Assembly (NCBI RefSeq): GCF_018449435.1
Contig: NZ_JAHCMU010000018.1
Location: forward strand, 44,866 to 108,865
Length of the DNA stretch: 64,000 nt
Direction of reading: 5' to 3'
Origin: Flagellimonas sp. 389
Lineage (GTDB): Bacteria; Bacteroidota; Bacteroidia; Flavobacteriales; Flavobacteriaceae
Shown here one piece after another: positions 16,244 to 24,537 of this stretch (the stretch's first letter is position 1; each line of letters opens with the position of its first letter). A model generated the notes under the pieces. That model was not told where the DNA came from. It did not search any database and saw nothing but the letters and a program-made list of their open reading frames with translations. A program made the translations under genes and the position numbers.

Positions 16244-17200
16244 ATGAAACATATAAAAAATATATTAGCAGTAATAGGATTGGTAGTGGTTGTTGGAAGT
16301 CTTGTTTTTGCTGTACAGTCGGATACGATCGAAAAGAAGGAAGAAGCACCTGTTTCTGAAGAAAGTATAGCTAGAAATGTTTCTGATGGCTATAGAATAA
16401 GCGCTATTGATATCCCCGAAGATTTGAATTTTGCTGGAGAACCGGTTCCACTAGATGACCCAGAGGTTATGGAACGGGTAGACCGCGAGTTCTTGGTGAA
16501 CACGTATTGGCAATCCAATGCTTTATTATTGATGAAACGCGCCAATAAATACTTTCCCATTATAGAACCAATCTTGGCAAAAAATGGTATTCCGGATGAT
16601 TTCAAATATTTGGCAGTGGCTGAAAGTGCACTGATCGATGTTGCTTCGCCAATGGGTGCTGCCGGAATGTGGCACTTTATGAAAGCTACCGGAAAAGAAT
16701 ACGGATTGGAAGTCAATGCCAATGTTGACGAGCGGTATCATATTAGAAAATCTACGCAAGCAGCATGTGAATACATTAATAGATGGAAAAAGCGCTTTGG
16801 TACTTGGACACTGACTGCTGCTACGTATAACGCTGGCCCGGGCGGGATAAAAAAATATATGGACATTCAAAAAGAGGATGATTATTATAATCTTCTGTTA
16901 GGTCAGGAAACTGGGCGTTATGTATTTAGGATTATGGCGCTTAAAGAGATTCTTTCCAATCCTGAAAAATATGGATTTGAGGTTGAGAAGGATGATTTTT
17001 ATAAAGCTGTACCAACCTTTTCAGTTGAAATTGATGAGCCTGTTGCCAGTTGGGCCGATTTTGCAAAGGAATATGAAATCAATTATAAAATCTTGAAGCG
17101 CCATAATCCTTGGTTGCGCGAACCGCATCTGAACAATGCGTCCCGCAAAAAGTATGTGATTGAAATTCCAAATAAAGGATACTACAGGGAGTCCAAATAA
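16244..17200 (+). CDS. Membrane-anchored lytic transglycosylase (SLT domain, MltD-like)
   Basis: 318 aa. An N-terminal hydrophobic anchor or signal (about 5-23) is followed by the SLT domain at about residues 105-240. The catalytic Glu is in LAVAESALIDVASPMGAAGMW (ES motif followed by the GMWHFM motif), and AATYNAGPGG is the typical later motif. These enzymes cut the MurNAc-GlcNAc bond of peptidoglycan and form 1,6-anhydro ends. The C-terminal part (WADFAKEYEINYKILKRHNP) resembles a degenerate LysM-like wall-binding segment. It acts in the periplasm. Confidence 0.9.
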   Translation: MKHIKNILAVIGLVVVVGSLVFAVQSDTIEKKEEAPVSEESIARNVSDGYRISAIDIPEDLNFAGEPVPLDDPEVMERVDREFLVNTYWQSNALLLMKRANKYFPIIEPILAKNGIPDDFKYLAVAESALIDVASPMGAAGMWHFMKATGKEYGLEVNANVDERYHIRKSTQAACEYINRWKKRFGTWTLTAATYNAGPGGIKKYMDIQKEDDYYNLLLGQETGRYVFRIMALKEILSNPEKYGFEVEKDDFYKAVPTFSVEIDEPVASWADFAKEYEINYKILKRHNPWLREPHLNNASRKKYVIEIPNKGYYRESK

Positions 17201-17215
17201 TGTGTTGCTACTTGG

Positions 17216-17380
17216 TTATAGCCGTTTTCTGAGCATGACAAAAACGACTGCAATTACCAGAAACCCAACACCGGTTACTACTGGTGGATTTATGATGGTA
17301 TCTCGTTGTAGACCCAAATACGTAATCAATACTGCTAGAATCAATAAAGCTATTATTGCAAAAGTCAGAACGTTTTTCAT
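17216..17380 (-). CDS. Small two-helix membrane protein, unknown
   Basis: 54 aa read from the sequence: it starts MKNVLTFAIIALLILAVLI and ends VVFVMLRKRL. Two hydrophobic helices (about 4-22 and 34-49) are joined by a short polar loop (LQRDTIINPP). The start ATG is at 17378-17380 and the stop at 17216-17218. The pattern (Lys start, two helices, basic end) is typical of real short membrane proteins and the overlapping plus-strand frame looks random. It converges on the transglycosylase gene with 15 bp between. No family recognised. Confidence 0.6.
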   Translation of the reverse strand: MKNVLTFAIIALLILAVLITYLGLQRDTIINPPVVTGVGFLVIAVVFVMLRKRL

Positions 17381-17573
17381 ACGGTAGGCTTTAATTATCT
17401 CATGTTTTCTTTAGATGCATAAGGGTACTACTCCTCTACAGGATAATGAAGTTACGGATATTCATGGATAAATCTAAATCCAAATAATGCATATTCATTG
17501 CACAGCAAATATCAAAAATATTAAGTAATATTTTGATGAGTAAGGAGTTAGCGGATGGGTTGATTTTACAGAC

Positions 17574-18089
17574 CTAAATCTTCTTCATCTGCTGTTGCAT
17601 CATCTTTATCTGGTCGGTAAGCATGTTGTTCTTGTCCAGTTTTTTGGCTTCCTGAAGCAATTGTGTAGCCTCTCGTTTTCTGCGTTTTTGCATGGAAATA
17701 CCTGCAAGGCTCAATTTTGCCATGGCAACATCATAATCCATGTTGAGGCCCAGCTTCAATGCTTTTTTAAAATACTTTTCGGCCTGGGTAAGGTTCTTTT
17801 GCGAGTAAATGATGCCGTGAAGGTAATTGTAGTACCCCTGTTGTTTTTTGACAAGTGCAGATTCGGGGTTCTTAATTTTCTCCAACCATTTCTGTGTACC
17901 TTCCATATCTTGCTTTCGCATACGTAGGAATGCCATCAGTATCAATTCATTTCTAAAGTATAGGAAAATGAAAACAGTGGAAAGCAAAATCAAGGCGATG
18001 CCATTGCCAATATAACCTTCTATAAACTGATATATGGCATAACCGATAATAAGGGCGGCAATGACGAGTTTTATATTTTTATTGAACAT
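17574..18089 (-). CDS. Membrane-anchored TPR protein
   Basis: 171 aa from the ATG at 18089 (MFNKNIKLVIAALII). The open frame runs on to 18242, but the extra part crosses the rpmH promoter and has no protein-like character. Two membrane helices (about residues 8-24 and 28-46) precede tetratricopeptide helices (about 75-160), including YYNYLHGIIYSQKNLTQAEK and YFKKALKLG. TPRs bind other proteins. The exact partner is unknown; an envelope scaffold role is possible. CAAAAGTA at 18125-18132 gives a -7-like TACTTTTG for this strand. Confidence 0.8.
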   Translation of the reverse strand: MFNKNIKLVIAALIIGYAIYQFIEGYIGNGIALILLSTVFIFLYFRNELILMAFLRMRKQDMEGTQKWLEKIKNPESALVKKQQGYYNYLHGIIYSQKNLTQAEKYFKKALKLGLNMDYDVAMAKLSLAGISMQKRRKREATQLLQEAKKLDKNNMLTDQIKMMQQQMKKI

Positions 18090-18165
18090 ATTTCGTTGGA
18101 ATTTTACCTTGATTTCAGCGGATGCAAAAGTAGTAAAAACTATTGTAAATATTTTATTTTTGCAC

Positions 18166-18195
18166 TTGCCAAAGTAAAAACTCTTTGTATATTTG
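18166..18195 (+). promoter_or_regulatory. Bacteroidota-type promoter of rpmH
   Basis: TTG at 18166-18168 and TATATTTG at 18188-18195 are 19 nt apart, a full match to the -33/-7 consensus. It lies about 60 nt before rpmH. Confidence 0.7.
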
Positions 18196-18257
18196 CGCCC
18201 AGAAAATTTGGGGAGATTTGTTTCCCAGTACAAGAAATCCATTAAAATAGTTCCGAA

Positions 18258-18416
18258 ATGAAAAGAACATATCAGCCGTCAAAAAGGAAGAGAAGAAACA
18301 AGCATGGTTTTAGAGAGCGCATGGCGACTGCCAATGGTAGAAAAGTACTTGCAAGAAGAAGAGCCAAAGGAAGAAAAAAACTAACTGTTTCCTCAGAGCC
18401 AAGACATAAGAAATAA
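18258..18416 (+). CDS. rpmH: 50S ribosomal protein L34
   Basis: 52 aa, read directly from the sequence: ATG at 18258 and TAA at 18414-18416. The protein starts [18 protein letters not shown] and continues [20 protein letters not shown], which is L34 without doubt. It is strongly basic. It has its own promoter and terminator. Unlike in many bacteria, it is not followed by rnpA here; carB comes next. Confidence 0.98.
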   Translation: MKRTYQPSKRKRRNKHGFRERMATANGRKVLARRRAKGRKKLTVSSEPRHKK

Positions 18417-18438
18417 TGACTGTCAATAACTTTTAATT

Positions 18439-18474
18439 AAAGGTGCTACTTTTCAAGTTTAGCACCTTTTTTTT
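18439..18474 (+). terminator. Intrinsic terminator after rpmH
   Basis: AAAGGTGCTA (18439-18448) and TAGCACCTTT (18460-18469) form a 10-bp stem with an 11-nt loop, followed by a T-run to 18474. Confidence 0.92.
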
Positions 18475-18514
18475 GTTCTATTTTTAAAAATTAAACAACG
18501 AGTAACCCAATAAA

Positions 18515-21367
18515 ATGCCTAAAAGAGAAGATTTAAAATCCATTTTGATTATCGGTTCAGGCCCAATCATAATTGGACAAGCATGTGAGTTTGACTACTC
18601 TGGTTCCCAAGCACTACGTTCCCTTCGCGAAGATGGAATCGAGACTATTTTGATCAACAGCAATCCGGCAACGATAATGACAGACCCTGCGATGGCAGAC
18701 CATGTATATCTGAAGCCGTTGAACACAAAATCGATTATAGACATCTTAAAAAAACATCCGAATATAGATGCAGTGTTACCTACCATGGGTGGACAAACCG
18801 CTTTGAACCTTTGTATTGAAGCTGATGAAAAAGGAATTTGGGAAGATTTTGATGTTGAGATCATTGGTGTTGATATTGATGCCATCAATATCACTGAGGA
18901 TAGGGAAAAATTTAGGGAGTTGATGCTTAAAATAGGGGTGGGAATGGCACCCCAAGCGACAGCGACCTCATTTTTGAAGGGAAAGGAAATTGCCCAGGAA
19001 TTTGGTTTTCCACTGGTGATACGGGCCTCTTTTACACTTGGTGGGGCGGGAGCATCCATTGTTTATGACCCTGAGGATTTTGATGGGCTTTTAAGTCATG
19101 GGCTCGAGGTTTCCCCAATCCATGAAGTCATGATCGACAAGGCGTTGATGGGATGGAAAGAGTATGAGCTGGAATTACTTCGCGATAAAAATGATAATGT
19201 TGTAATCATTTGTGCCATTGAGAACATGGACCCAATGGGCATTCATACGGGAGATTCAATTACTGTGGCACCAGCAATGACCCTCTCTGACCGAACATAT
19301 CAACGCATGCGGGATATGGCCATCCATATGATGCGCAGTATCGGGGATTTTGCAGGTGGATGTAACGTTCAATTTGCCGTGAGTCCAGATGAAAAAGAGG
19401 ATATTATTGCCATTGAAATCAATCCAAGGGTTTCCCGTTCATCTGCTTTGGCTTCCAAGGCTACGGGATATCCAATTGCGAAAATCGCTGCAAAGCTGGC
19501 AATCGGATACAGTTTGGACGAGTTGGAGAATCAGATTACCAAGTCTACTTCGGCGTTGTTCGAGCCAACATTGGATTACGTTATCGTAAAAATTCCAAGA
19601 TGGAACTTTGATAAGTTTGAAGGTTCAGATAGAACGTTGGGACTTCAGATGAAGTCCGTAGGTGAGGTTATGGGCATCGGACGTTCTTTTCAAGAGGCAT
19701 TGCACAAGGCCACACAATCCTTAGAAATCAAACGTAACGGGCTTGGAGCGGATGGAAAAGGATACAAAGATTATGAAATCATTATTCAAAAACTTAAAGT
19801 TCCGAGTTGGGACAGGGTCTTCGTCATCTATGACGCTATTCAATTGGGAATACCTTTAAATAGGATACATGATATCACCAAAATAGATATGTGGTTCTTA
19901 AAACAATACGAAGAACTACATTTCTTAGAACAGGAAATTTCAAAATATACCATAGAAAGTTTACCAAAATCGTTTTTATTGGAAGCAAAACAAAAAGGTT
20001 TTGCGGACAGACAAATTGCACACATGTTGGACTGCTACGAAAGTGAAGTGCACAAAAAGCGAACGAACTTAGGAATAAACCGTGTCTTTAAGTTAGTGGA
20101 TACCTGTGCCGCAGAATTTAAGGCAATGACACCGTACTACTATTCCACATTTGAAGAAGAAATAGAAACGGCAGATGGAAAACGCTACGTGGCCAATGAC
20201 AGTGAGGTTACGGATAGAAAGAAAATTGTGGTCTTGGGGTCCGGTCCAAATAGAATTGGGCAAGGAATCGAGTTTGATTACTGTTGTGTACATGGGGTTT
20301 TGGCCGCTGCAGAATGTGGTTACGAAACCATTATGATCAATTGCAACCCTGAAACAGTTTCTACTGATTTCGATACCGCTGATAAGCTCTATTTTGAACC
20401 TGTTTTTTGGGAACACATCTACGATATTATCCTCCATGAAAAGCCGGAAGGCGTTATTGTACAATTAGGAGGCCAAACCGCTTTGAAATTGGCCGAAAAA
20501 TTGGACAAATACGGTATTAAAATTTTAGGAACCAGTTTTAAATCCTTGGATTTGGCAGAAGACCGCGGCAGCTTTTCGACGCTATTGAAAGAAAATGACA
20601 TCCCTTACCCTAGATTTGGTGTTGCTGAAACGGCCGATGAAGCGCTGGAACTTTCAGAAGAATTGAATTTCCCACTTTTGGTAAGACCTTCCTATGTATT
20701 GGGAGGACAGGGTATGAAAATCGTGATCAATAAGGAAGACTTGGAGAAGCATGTCGTTGACTTACTTCGTAAAATCCCCAACAATAAATTATTGTTGGAT
20801 CATTATCTGGATGGTGCCATAGAGGCGGAAGCCGATGCCATTTGTGATGGAGAAGATATTTACATTATCGGTATCATGGAACACATTGAACCATGTGGTA
20901 TCCATTCAGGTGACTCCAATGCAACTTTACCACCTTTTAATTTAGGAGAATTTGTATTACAGCAGATAAAGGACCATACCCGCAAGATTGCCTTGGCCTT
21001 GAATACGGTTGGATTAATCAATATTCAGTTTGCCGTGAAAGACGACATGGTCTACATTATTGAAGCCAACCCAAGAGCATCCCGTACGGTTCCTTTTATT
21101 GCTAAGGCTTATGGTGAACCTTATGTAAATTTTGCTACAAAGGTTATGCTTGGCGAGAAAAAAATAAAGGACTTTGATTTCAAACCACATTTGGATGGAT
21201 ATGCCATAAAACAGCCTGTGTTTTCATTCAACAAATTCCCGAATGTGAATAAAAACCTTGGGCCAGAGATGAAGAGTACTGGGGAAAGTATTCTGTTCAT
21301 TGATAGTCTGAAAGATGATGATTTTTACAATCTGTATTCTAGAAGGAAGATGTATTTGAGCAAGTAA
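18515..21367 (+). CDS. carB: Carbamoyl-phosphate synthase large subunit (no MGS domain)
   Basis: 950 aa. It makes carbamoyl phosphate from bicarbonate, ammonia (from CarA) and two ATP for arginine and pyrimidine synthesis. Two homologous ATP-grasp halves are seen: the first starts ILIIGSGPIIIGQACEFDYSG (residue about 10), the second VVLGSGPNRIGQGIEFDYCC (about 570). Metal and ATP loops include FAVSPDEKEDIIAIEINPRVS and INPR/EANPRASR. The protein ends shortly after FNKFPNVNKNLGPEMKSTGE, whereas the E. coli protein (1073 aa) continues with a 120-140 aa MGS-like allosteric domain. The missing domain means UMP/ornithine control, as known in E. coli, cannot work the same way. carA is not in the window. 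Confidence 0.96.
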   Translation: MPKREDLKSILIIGSGPIIIGQACEFDYSGSQALRSLREDGIETILINSNPATIMTDPAMADHVYLKPLNTKSIIDILKKHPNIDAVLPTMGGQTALNLCIEADEKGIWEDFDVEIIGVDIDAINITEDREKFRELMLKIGVGMAPQATATSFLKGKEIAQEFGFPLVIRASFTLGGAGASIVYDPEDFDGLLSHGLEVSPIHEVMIDKALMGWKEYELELLRDKNDNVVIICAIENMDPMGIHTGDSITVAPAMTLSDRTYQRMRDMAIHMMRSIGDFAGGCNVQFAVSPDEKEDIIAIEINPRVSRSSALASKATGYPIAKIAAKLAIGYSLDELENQITKSTSALFEPTLDYVIVKIPRWNFDKFEGSDRTLGLQMKSVGEVMGIGRSFQEALHKATQSLEIKRNGLGADGKGYKDYEIIIQKLKVPSWDRVFVIYDAIQLGIPLNRIHDITKIDMWFLKQYEELHFLEQEISKYTIESLPKSFLLEAKQKGFADRQIAHMLDCYESEVHKKRTNLGINRVFKLVDTCAAEFKAMTPYYYSTFEEEIETADGKRYVANDSEVTDRKKIVVLGSGPNRIGQGIEFDYCCVHGVLAAAECGYETIMINCNPETVSTDFDTADKLYFEPVFWEHIYDIILHEKPEGVIVQLGGQTALKLAEKLDKYGIKILGTSFKSLDLAEDRGSFSTLLKENDIPYPRFGVAETADEALELSEELNFPLLVRPSYVLGGQGMKIVINKEDLEKHVVDLLRKIPNNKLLLDHYLDGAIEAEADAICDGEDIYIIGIMEHIEPCGIHSGDSNATLPPFNLGEFVLQQIKDHTRKIALALNTVGLINIQFAVKDDMVYIIEANPRASRTVPFIAKAYGEPYVNFATKVMLGEKKIKDFDFKPHLDGYAIKQPVFSFNKFPNVNKNLGPEMKSTGESILFIDSLKDDDFYNLYSRRKMYLSK

Positions 21368-21390
21368 TAATTTGACGACTTTGAATAAAC

Positions 21391-21422
21391 AAAAAAGGGA
21401 TTCAGCAAGTGCCCCCTTTTTT
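21391..21422. terminator. Weak hairpin after carB
   Basis: AAAAAAGGG (21391-21399) and CCCTTTTTT (21414-21422) can form a 9-bp stem with a 14-nt loop. It lies between the facing ends of carB and the next gene. The A/T-rich stem makes it a weak call. Confidence 0.45.
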
Positions 21423-21432
21423 AGAAAAAAAA

Positions 21433-22056
21433 TTAATTTTCTAATTTTTCCAAGCGCTGCATCAACTCTATAATAATTTCGTTCTGCTGATTCAATGATT
21501 TATTGATAATCATTAATCTATCAATTTCCTTTTGCTGTTGTATAGTATAAAGAGTAAGCTCTTCTATTTTTTGCAATAGTTTTGCATCCATTGCTCCCAA
21601 ATCTATGCCATCCTGTTTAACATTCTTGGCACTTGGTATATTTGGAAGATGCCCATATGCCTTGACAAAACTCTCAACTTCATTCAGTGGCATAAGATTG
21701 AAATCTTCTTCAAAAACGAAATCGGGCCAATCTACCTGTAAATCAACTTTGACACTTTCGCTAATCATATTTCCTCCTATGGCTAAGCGATAACCTTGAG
21801 TGTTCGAAGTCCCTATGCCAATATTACCGGCACTGTAGAATAGGTCATTAGCAGTTTGTGTCCATGGGGAACTTGTAATTTCCGTTCCATCTTGAAGAAT
21901 TGTGGTTGCATTTAAAGTACCTACCACATCTAGTTCAAAGACAGGCGTCAAGGTTCCTACACCTATATTTCCGGAAGCGGGAAGGTAGTTTTGGGCATAG
22001 CTGAAAATTGTTGCCAAAAAGAAAAAAAATATAATGGGTATAATTGCATTTTTCAT
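21433..22056 (-). CDS. Secreted tail-fibre-like protein with C-terminal coiled coil
   Basis: 207 aa. A signal peptide (to about residue 21, FSYAQ) is followed by the repeat-like units GNIGVGTLTPVFELDVVG and GNIGIGTSNTQGYRLAIGG, then WPDFVFEEDFNLMPLNEVESF and GHLPNIPSAKNVKQDGIDLG, then a long coiled coil. This layout is common in Bacteroidota surface proteins annotated as tail-fibre domain proteins. It resembles the trimer-forming end of phage fibres. There are no phage genes nearby, so a cell-surface role is more likely. It is next to the DUF7151-like gene (45 bp, same strand), possibly in one operon. Confidence 0.75.
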   Translation of the reverse strand: MKNAIIPIIFFFFLATIFSYAQNYLPASGNIGVGTLTPVFELDVVGTLNATTILQDGTEITSSPWTQTANDLFYSAGNIGIGTSNTQGYRLAIGGNMISESVKVDLQVDWPDFVFEEDFNLMPLNEVESFVKAYGHLPNIPSAKNVKQDGIDLGAMDAKLLQKIEELTLYTIQQQKEIDRLMIINKSLNQQNEIIIELMQRLEKLEN

Positions 22057-22101
22057 GGAATGCTTTCTAAAGGTGAATAATTATATTAAAAGGAATAGCT
22101 C

Positions 22102-22698
22102 TTATTCGTATTCCCTAAGTTCAAAAGATAAATTTGTAAAGTTGTCCGTAAAAACATTAGTGCCATTTTGCATCTCTATTCTAACTTGATTGTTCCCAAC
22201 CAATTCCCCTCTAACACCTGTATGTGTAGTAGGAGTAGTAAAGAAAATTACTGTTTTGCCTATGGTAATGGTATTATCCATAGTTCCAATATATTGTCCT
22301 TGTGTTTCCCTGGTCCAGTTTATGGAAAGACCTAAACTGTTCTCAACAATATTGCTCTGTGGGTCTTCCGTTCCCGTTTGACTAATGAGTGACACATAAG
22401 AACTATAGGTAAGGCCACTACTATCTCCATTGCATAAGAACTCAGACGTATCGACTTCGTTCGCATCCAATTGTCCATTTTCATTAGTGTCCAATCCAAC
22501 TTCTATTTTAAAACCTCCGTTTGAACAATTAACCCCAGGTTGTTCAATTAATGTAGAAATCAAACTATTTAGCCCATCTGCACCATCTGCACCGTCTGTC
22601 CCATTTGTTCCATCAACACCATCTTCGGGGCTACAAGCTAAAAAAGACGTGAGAAAAAAAATTAATGCCCAGAATTTATATGGAGTAATTGTTTTCAT
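22102..22698 (-). CDS. Lipoprotein with collagen-like repeat and DUF7151-like domain
   Basis: 198 aa. A lipoprotein signal peptide has the lipobox SFLAC (cysteine near residue 22). A short collagen-like run follows (GVDGTNGTDGADGADG, about 28-43). Next is LISTLIEQPGVNCSNGG with GLDTNENGQLDANEVDTSEFLC, the pattern of DUF7151, a calcium-loop-like motif. The C-terminal half is beta-rich. It is probably anchored in the outer membrane. Its function is unknown. Confidence 0.75.
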   Translation of the reverse strand: MKTITPYKFWALIFFLTSFLACSPEDGVDGTNGTDGADGADGLNSLISTLIEQPGVNCSNGGFKIEVGLDTNENGQLDANEVDTSEFLCNGDSSGLTYSSYVSLISQTGTEDPQSNIVENSLGLSINWTRETQGQYIGTMDNTITIGKTVIFFTTPTTHTGVRGELVGNNQVRIEMQNGTNVFTDNFTNLSFELREYE

Positions 22699-22943
22699 GG
22701 AGTATTTACATTATTCAGATTTGTATGGCTACAAAAATAGACAACCCAAAGCATAAGATTGAATTTACAAAAGGAAAGTAATAAATTTTTAGACAAACGG
22801 AATAAAGTCTGGGATGAAAGGAATATTGGCGACTATTATTTTATCATACCCTCTCGTCTTGGAGAGTCAAAACTATTCTTTTGAAATGGATTTGCAAATT
22901 TTGAATCTTGCGGAAAAATTGTCTTTTTTATAATGGATAATGA

Positions 22944-24353
22944 TTATGATTTCCATTCCGTATGAAAAATACCTTCCCGATCTAGGCGCTCGTATGTATG
23001 CGAACCAAAATAATCGCGCTGTGCTTGGATTAGATTTAAAGGGAGTCTACTGCTCGTATATGCATCAAAATAGGTAAGTGCATTTGATAGTCCAGGTAAC
23101 GGAATACCATTTGTAGCACCGTAGGAGACCAGTTCTCTGGCAGAATTGACAGTGTCTTGAATTTTTTCTTTAAAAGAAGGGGATAACAATAAGTTTTGCA
23201 AATCTGGTTCTGCTTTGAATGCATCCGTAATATCTGCCAATAGGGCGGCACGAATAATACATCCGGCCCGCCAGATTTTTGCAATTTCTCCCAATTCCAG
23301 TTCGTATCCATATTCTTTGGAGGCATCGGCTAATTGGTGCATGCCCTGGGCATAGGTGATTATGAATGCAAAATAAAGCGCGTTTTCAGCTTTGGCAATT
23401 AGTGTTTTTTTGACAACAGATTCTGGTGTGGGTCGTTCATAGAGCTCATCCGCTTTTATTCTTTCTGCTTTTAAGGCCGAAATCTCGCGCATACTTACTG
23501 CAATATCGATTGTTGGTACGGGAATGCCTAAATCCATTGCATTTTGCGAGGTCCATTTCCCTGTTCCTTTCTGTTTGGCCTTATCCAAAATTTTATCGAC
23601 TAAATGTCCATCTGTCAAATCATCCTCTTGCTCAAATATTTCAGAAGTGATTTCAACCAAAAACGATTGTAATCGCCCAGCATTCCAATTCGCATAGGTT
23701 TGATGTAACTCTTCATTGGTCAAGTCCCCGGCCTTTTTCAAAAGGTCATAAATTTCCGAGGTTAATTGCATCAATCCATATTCAATGCCATTATGCACCA
23801 TTTTCACATAGTTTCCAGCAGATTTTGGACCTAAATATGTGACACAAGGTTCACCTTCGTATTTTGCAGAAACAGCTTCAAAAATTGGTTTTACATATTG
23901 ATATGCGTCTCTGGAACCTCCTGGCATGATGCTTGGTCCCTTGCGGGCACCTTTAGCTCCGCCCGATACTCCTGCACCAAAGAAATTAATGCCTTTTTCT
24001 TTTAAATAAGCTTCTCTACGGTCCGTATCCGTAAAAAAGGAATTCCCTCCATCGATAATGATATCACCCTTATCAAGATGGGGCAGTAAATTTTCAATGA
24101 CAATGTCCACTACTTTACCAGCAGGAACCAATAACATGATTTTTCTAGGAGTGGTCAAAGCCTTAACAAAAACTTGAGCATCAGTAGCAGCATTTACTTT
24201 GCTCTGGTCACCACCTTCCTTTACAAGGGCATCAACTTTTTCCTTGTCCAGATCATTGCCAAAAGCTGTAAATCCATTATCGGCAACATTAAGAATAAAA
24301 TTGCGCCCCATTACACCAAGGCCCACAAGCCCAAAATCATAAGTATCTGCCAT
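22944..24353 (-). CDS. gnd: 6-phosphogluconate dehydrogenase, decarboxylating
   Basis: 469 aa, full length for the dimeric Gnd type. It oxidises 6-phosphogluconate to ribulose 5-phosphate and CO2, with NADP. The Rossmann start is FGLVGLGVMGRNFILNVADNGF. The substrate loop is GVSGGAKGARKGPSIMPGG (about 125-143) and the catalytic Lys region is YVKMVHNGIEYG. The C-terminal part carries the conserved QAQRDYFGSHTYERLDREG. It is divergent from zwf-pgl, the other two oxidative pentose phosphate genes. The 183-bp region between them holds a small inverted repeat (GTCTTA/TAAGAC at 24370-24384). Confidence 0.97.
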   Translation of the reverse strand: MADTYDFGLVGLGVMGRNFILNVADNGFTAFGNDLDKEKVDALVKEGGDQSKVNAATDAQVFVKALTTPRKIMLLVPAGKVVDIVIENLLPHLDKGDIIIDGGNSFFTDTDRREAYLKEKGINFFGAGVSGGAKGARKGPSIMPGGSRDAYQYVKPIFEAVSAKYEGEPCVTYLGPKSAGNYVKMVHNGIEYGLMQLTSEIYDLLKKAGDLTNEELHQTYANWNAGRLQSFLVEITSEIFEQEDDLTDGHLVDKILDKAKQKGTGKWTSQNAMDLGIPVPTIDIAVSMREISALKAERIKADELYERPTPESVVKKTLIAKAENALYFAFIITYAQGMHQLADASKEYGYELELGEIAKIWRAGCIIRAALLADITDAFKAEPDLQNLLLSPSFKEKIQDTVNSARELVSYGATNGIPLPGLSNALTYFDAYTSSRLPLNLIQAQRDYFGSHTYERLDREGIFHTEWKS

Positions 24354-24537
24354 GTTCTATGTTTTTAACGTCTTATGTTAAGACAACACTAAGTACGTTA
24401 TTTGTTGAATTCTGAACCTAAAATAAACGTTATATTCGTTAAGCTCAAAAATAAATTGCGGTGTTGAAGCCTTTTTTAGGAAATAGCTCCCCAATCATTC
24501 AATTTTTGGGATATCCGAACCTGTAATAGCTCACTCT

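Noticed and set aside
17160..17387. Plus-strand frame of 75 codons after the lytic transglycosylase
   Set aside because: It starts inside the transglycosylase gene and gives a random Thr/Arg-rich sequence. The minus-strand 54-codon frame looks like the real gene.
18090..18242. N-terminal extension of the TPR protein
   Set aside because: This part overlaps the rpmH promoter on the other strand and shows no signal or domain. ATG at 18089 before a membrane helix is better.
21433..22056. Phage tail fibre gene
   Set aside because: The protein has a Sec signal peptide and stands beside a lipoprotein gene, with no phage genes near. It is a host surface protein using a fibre-like fold.
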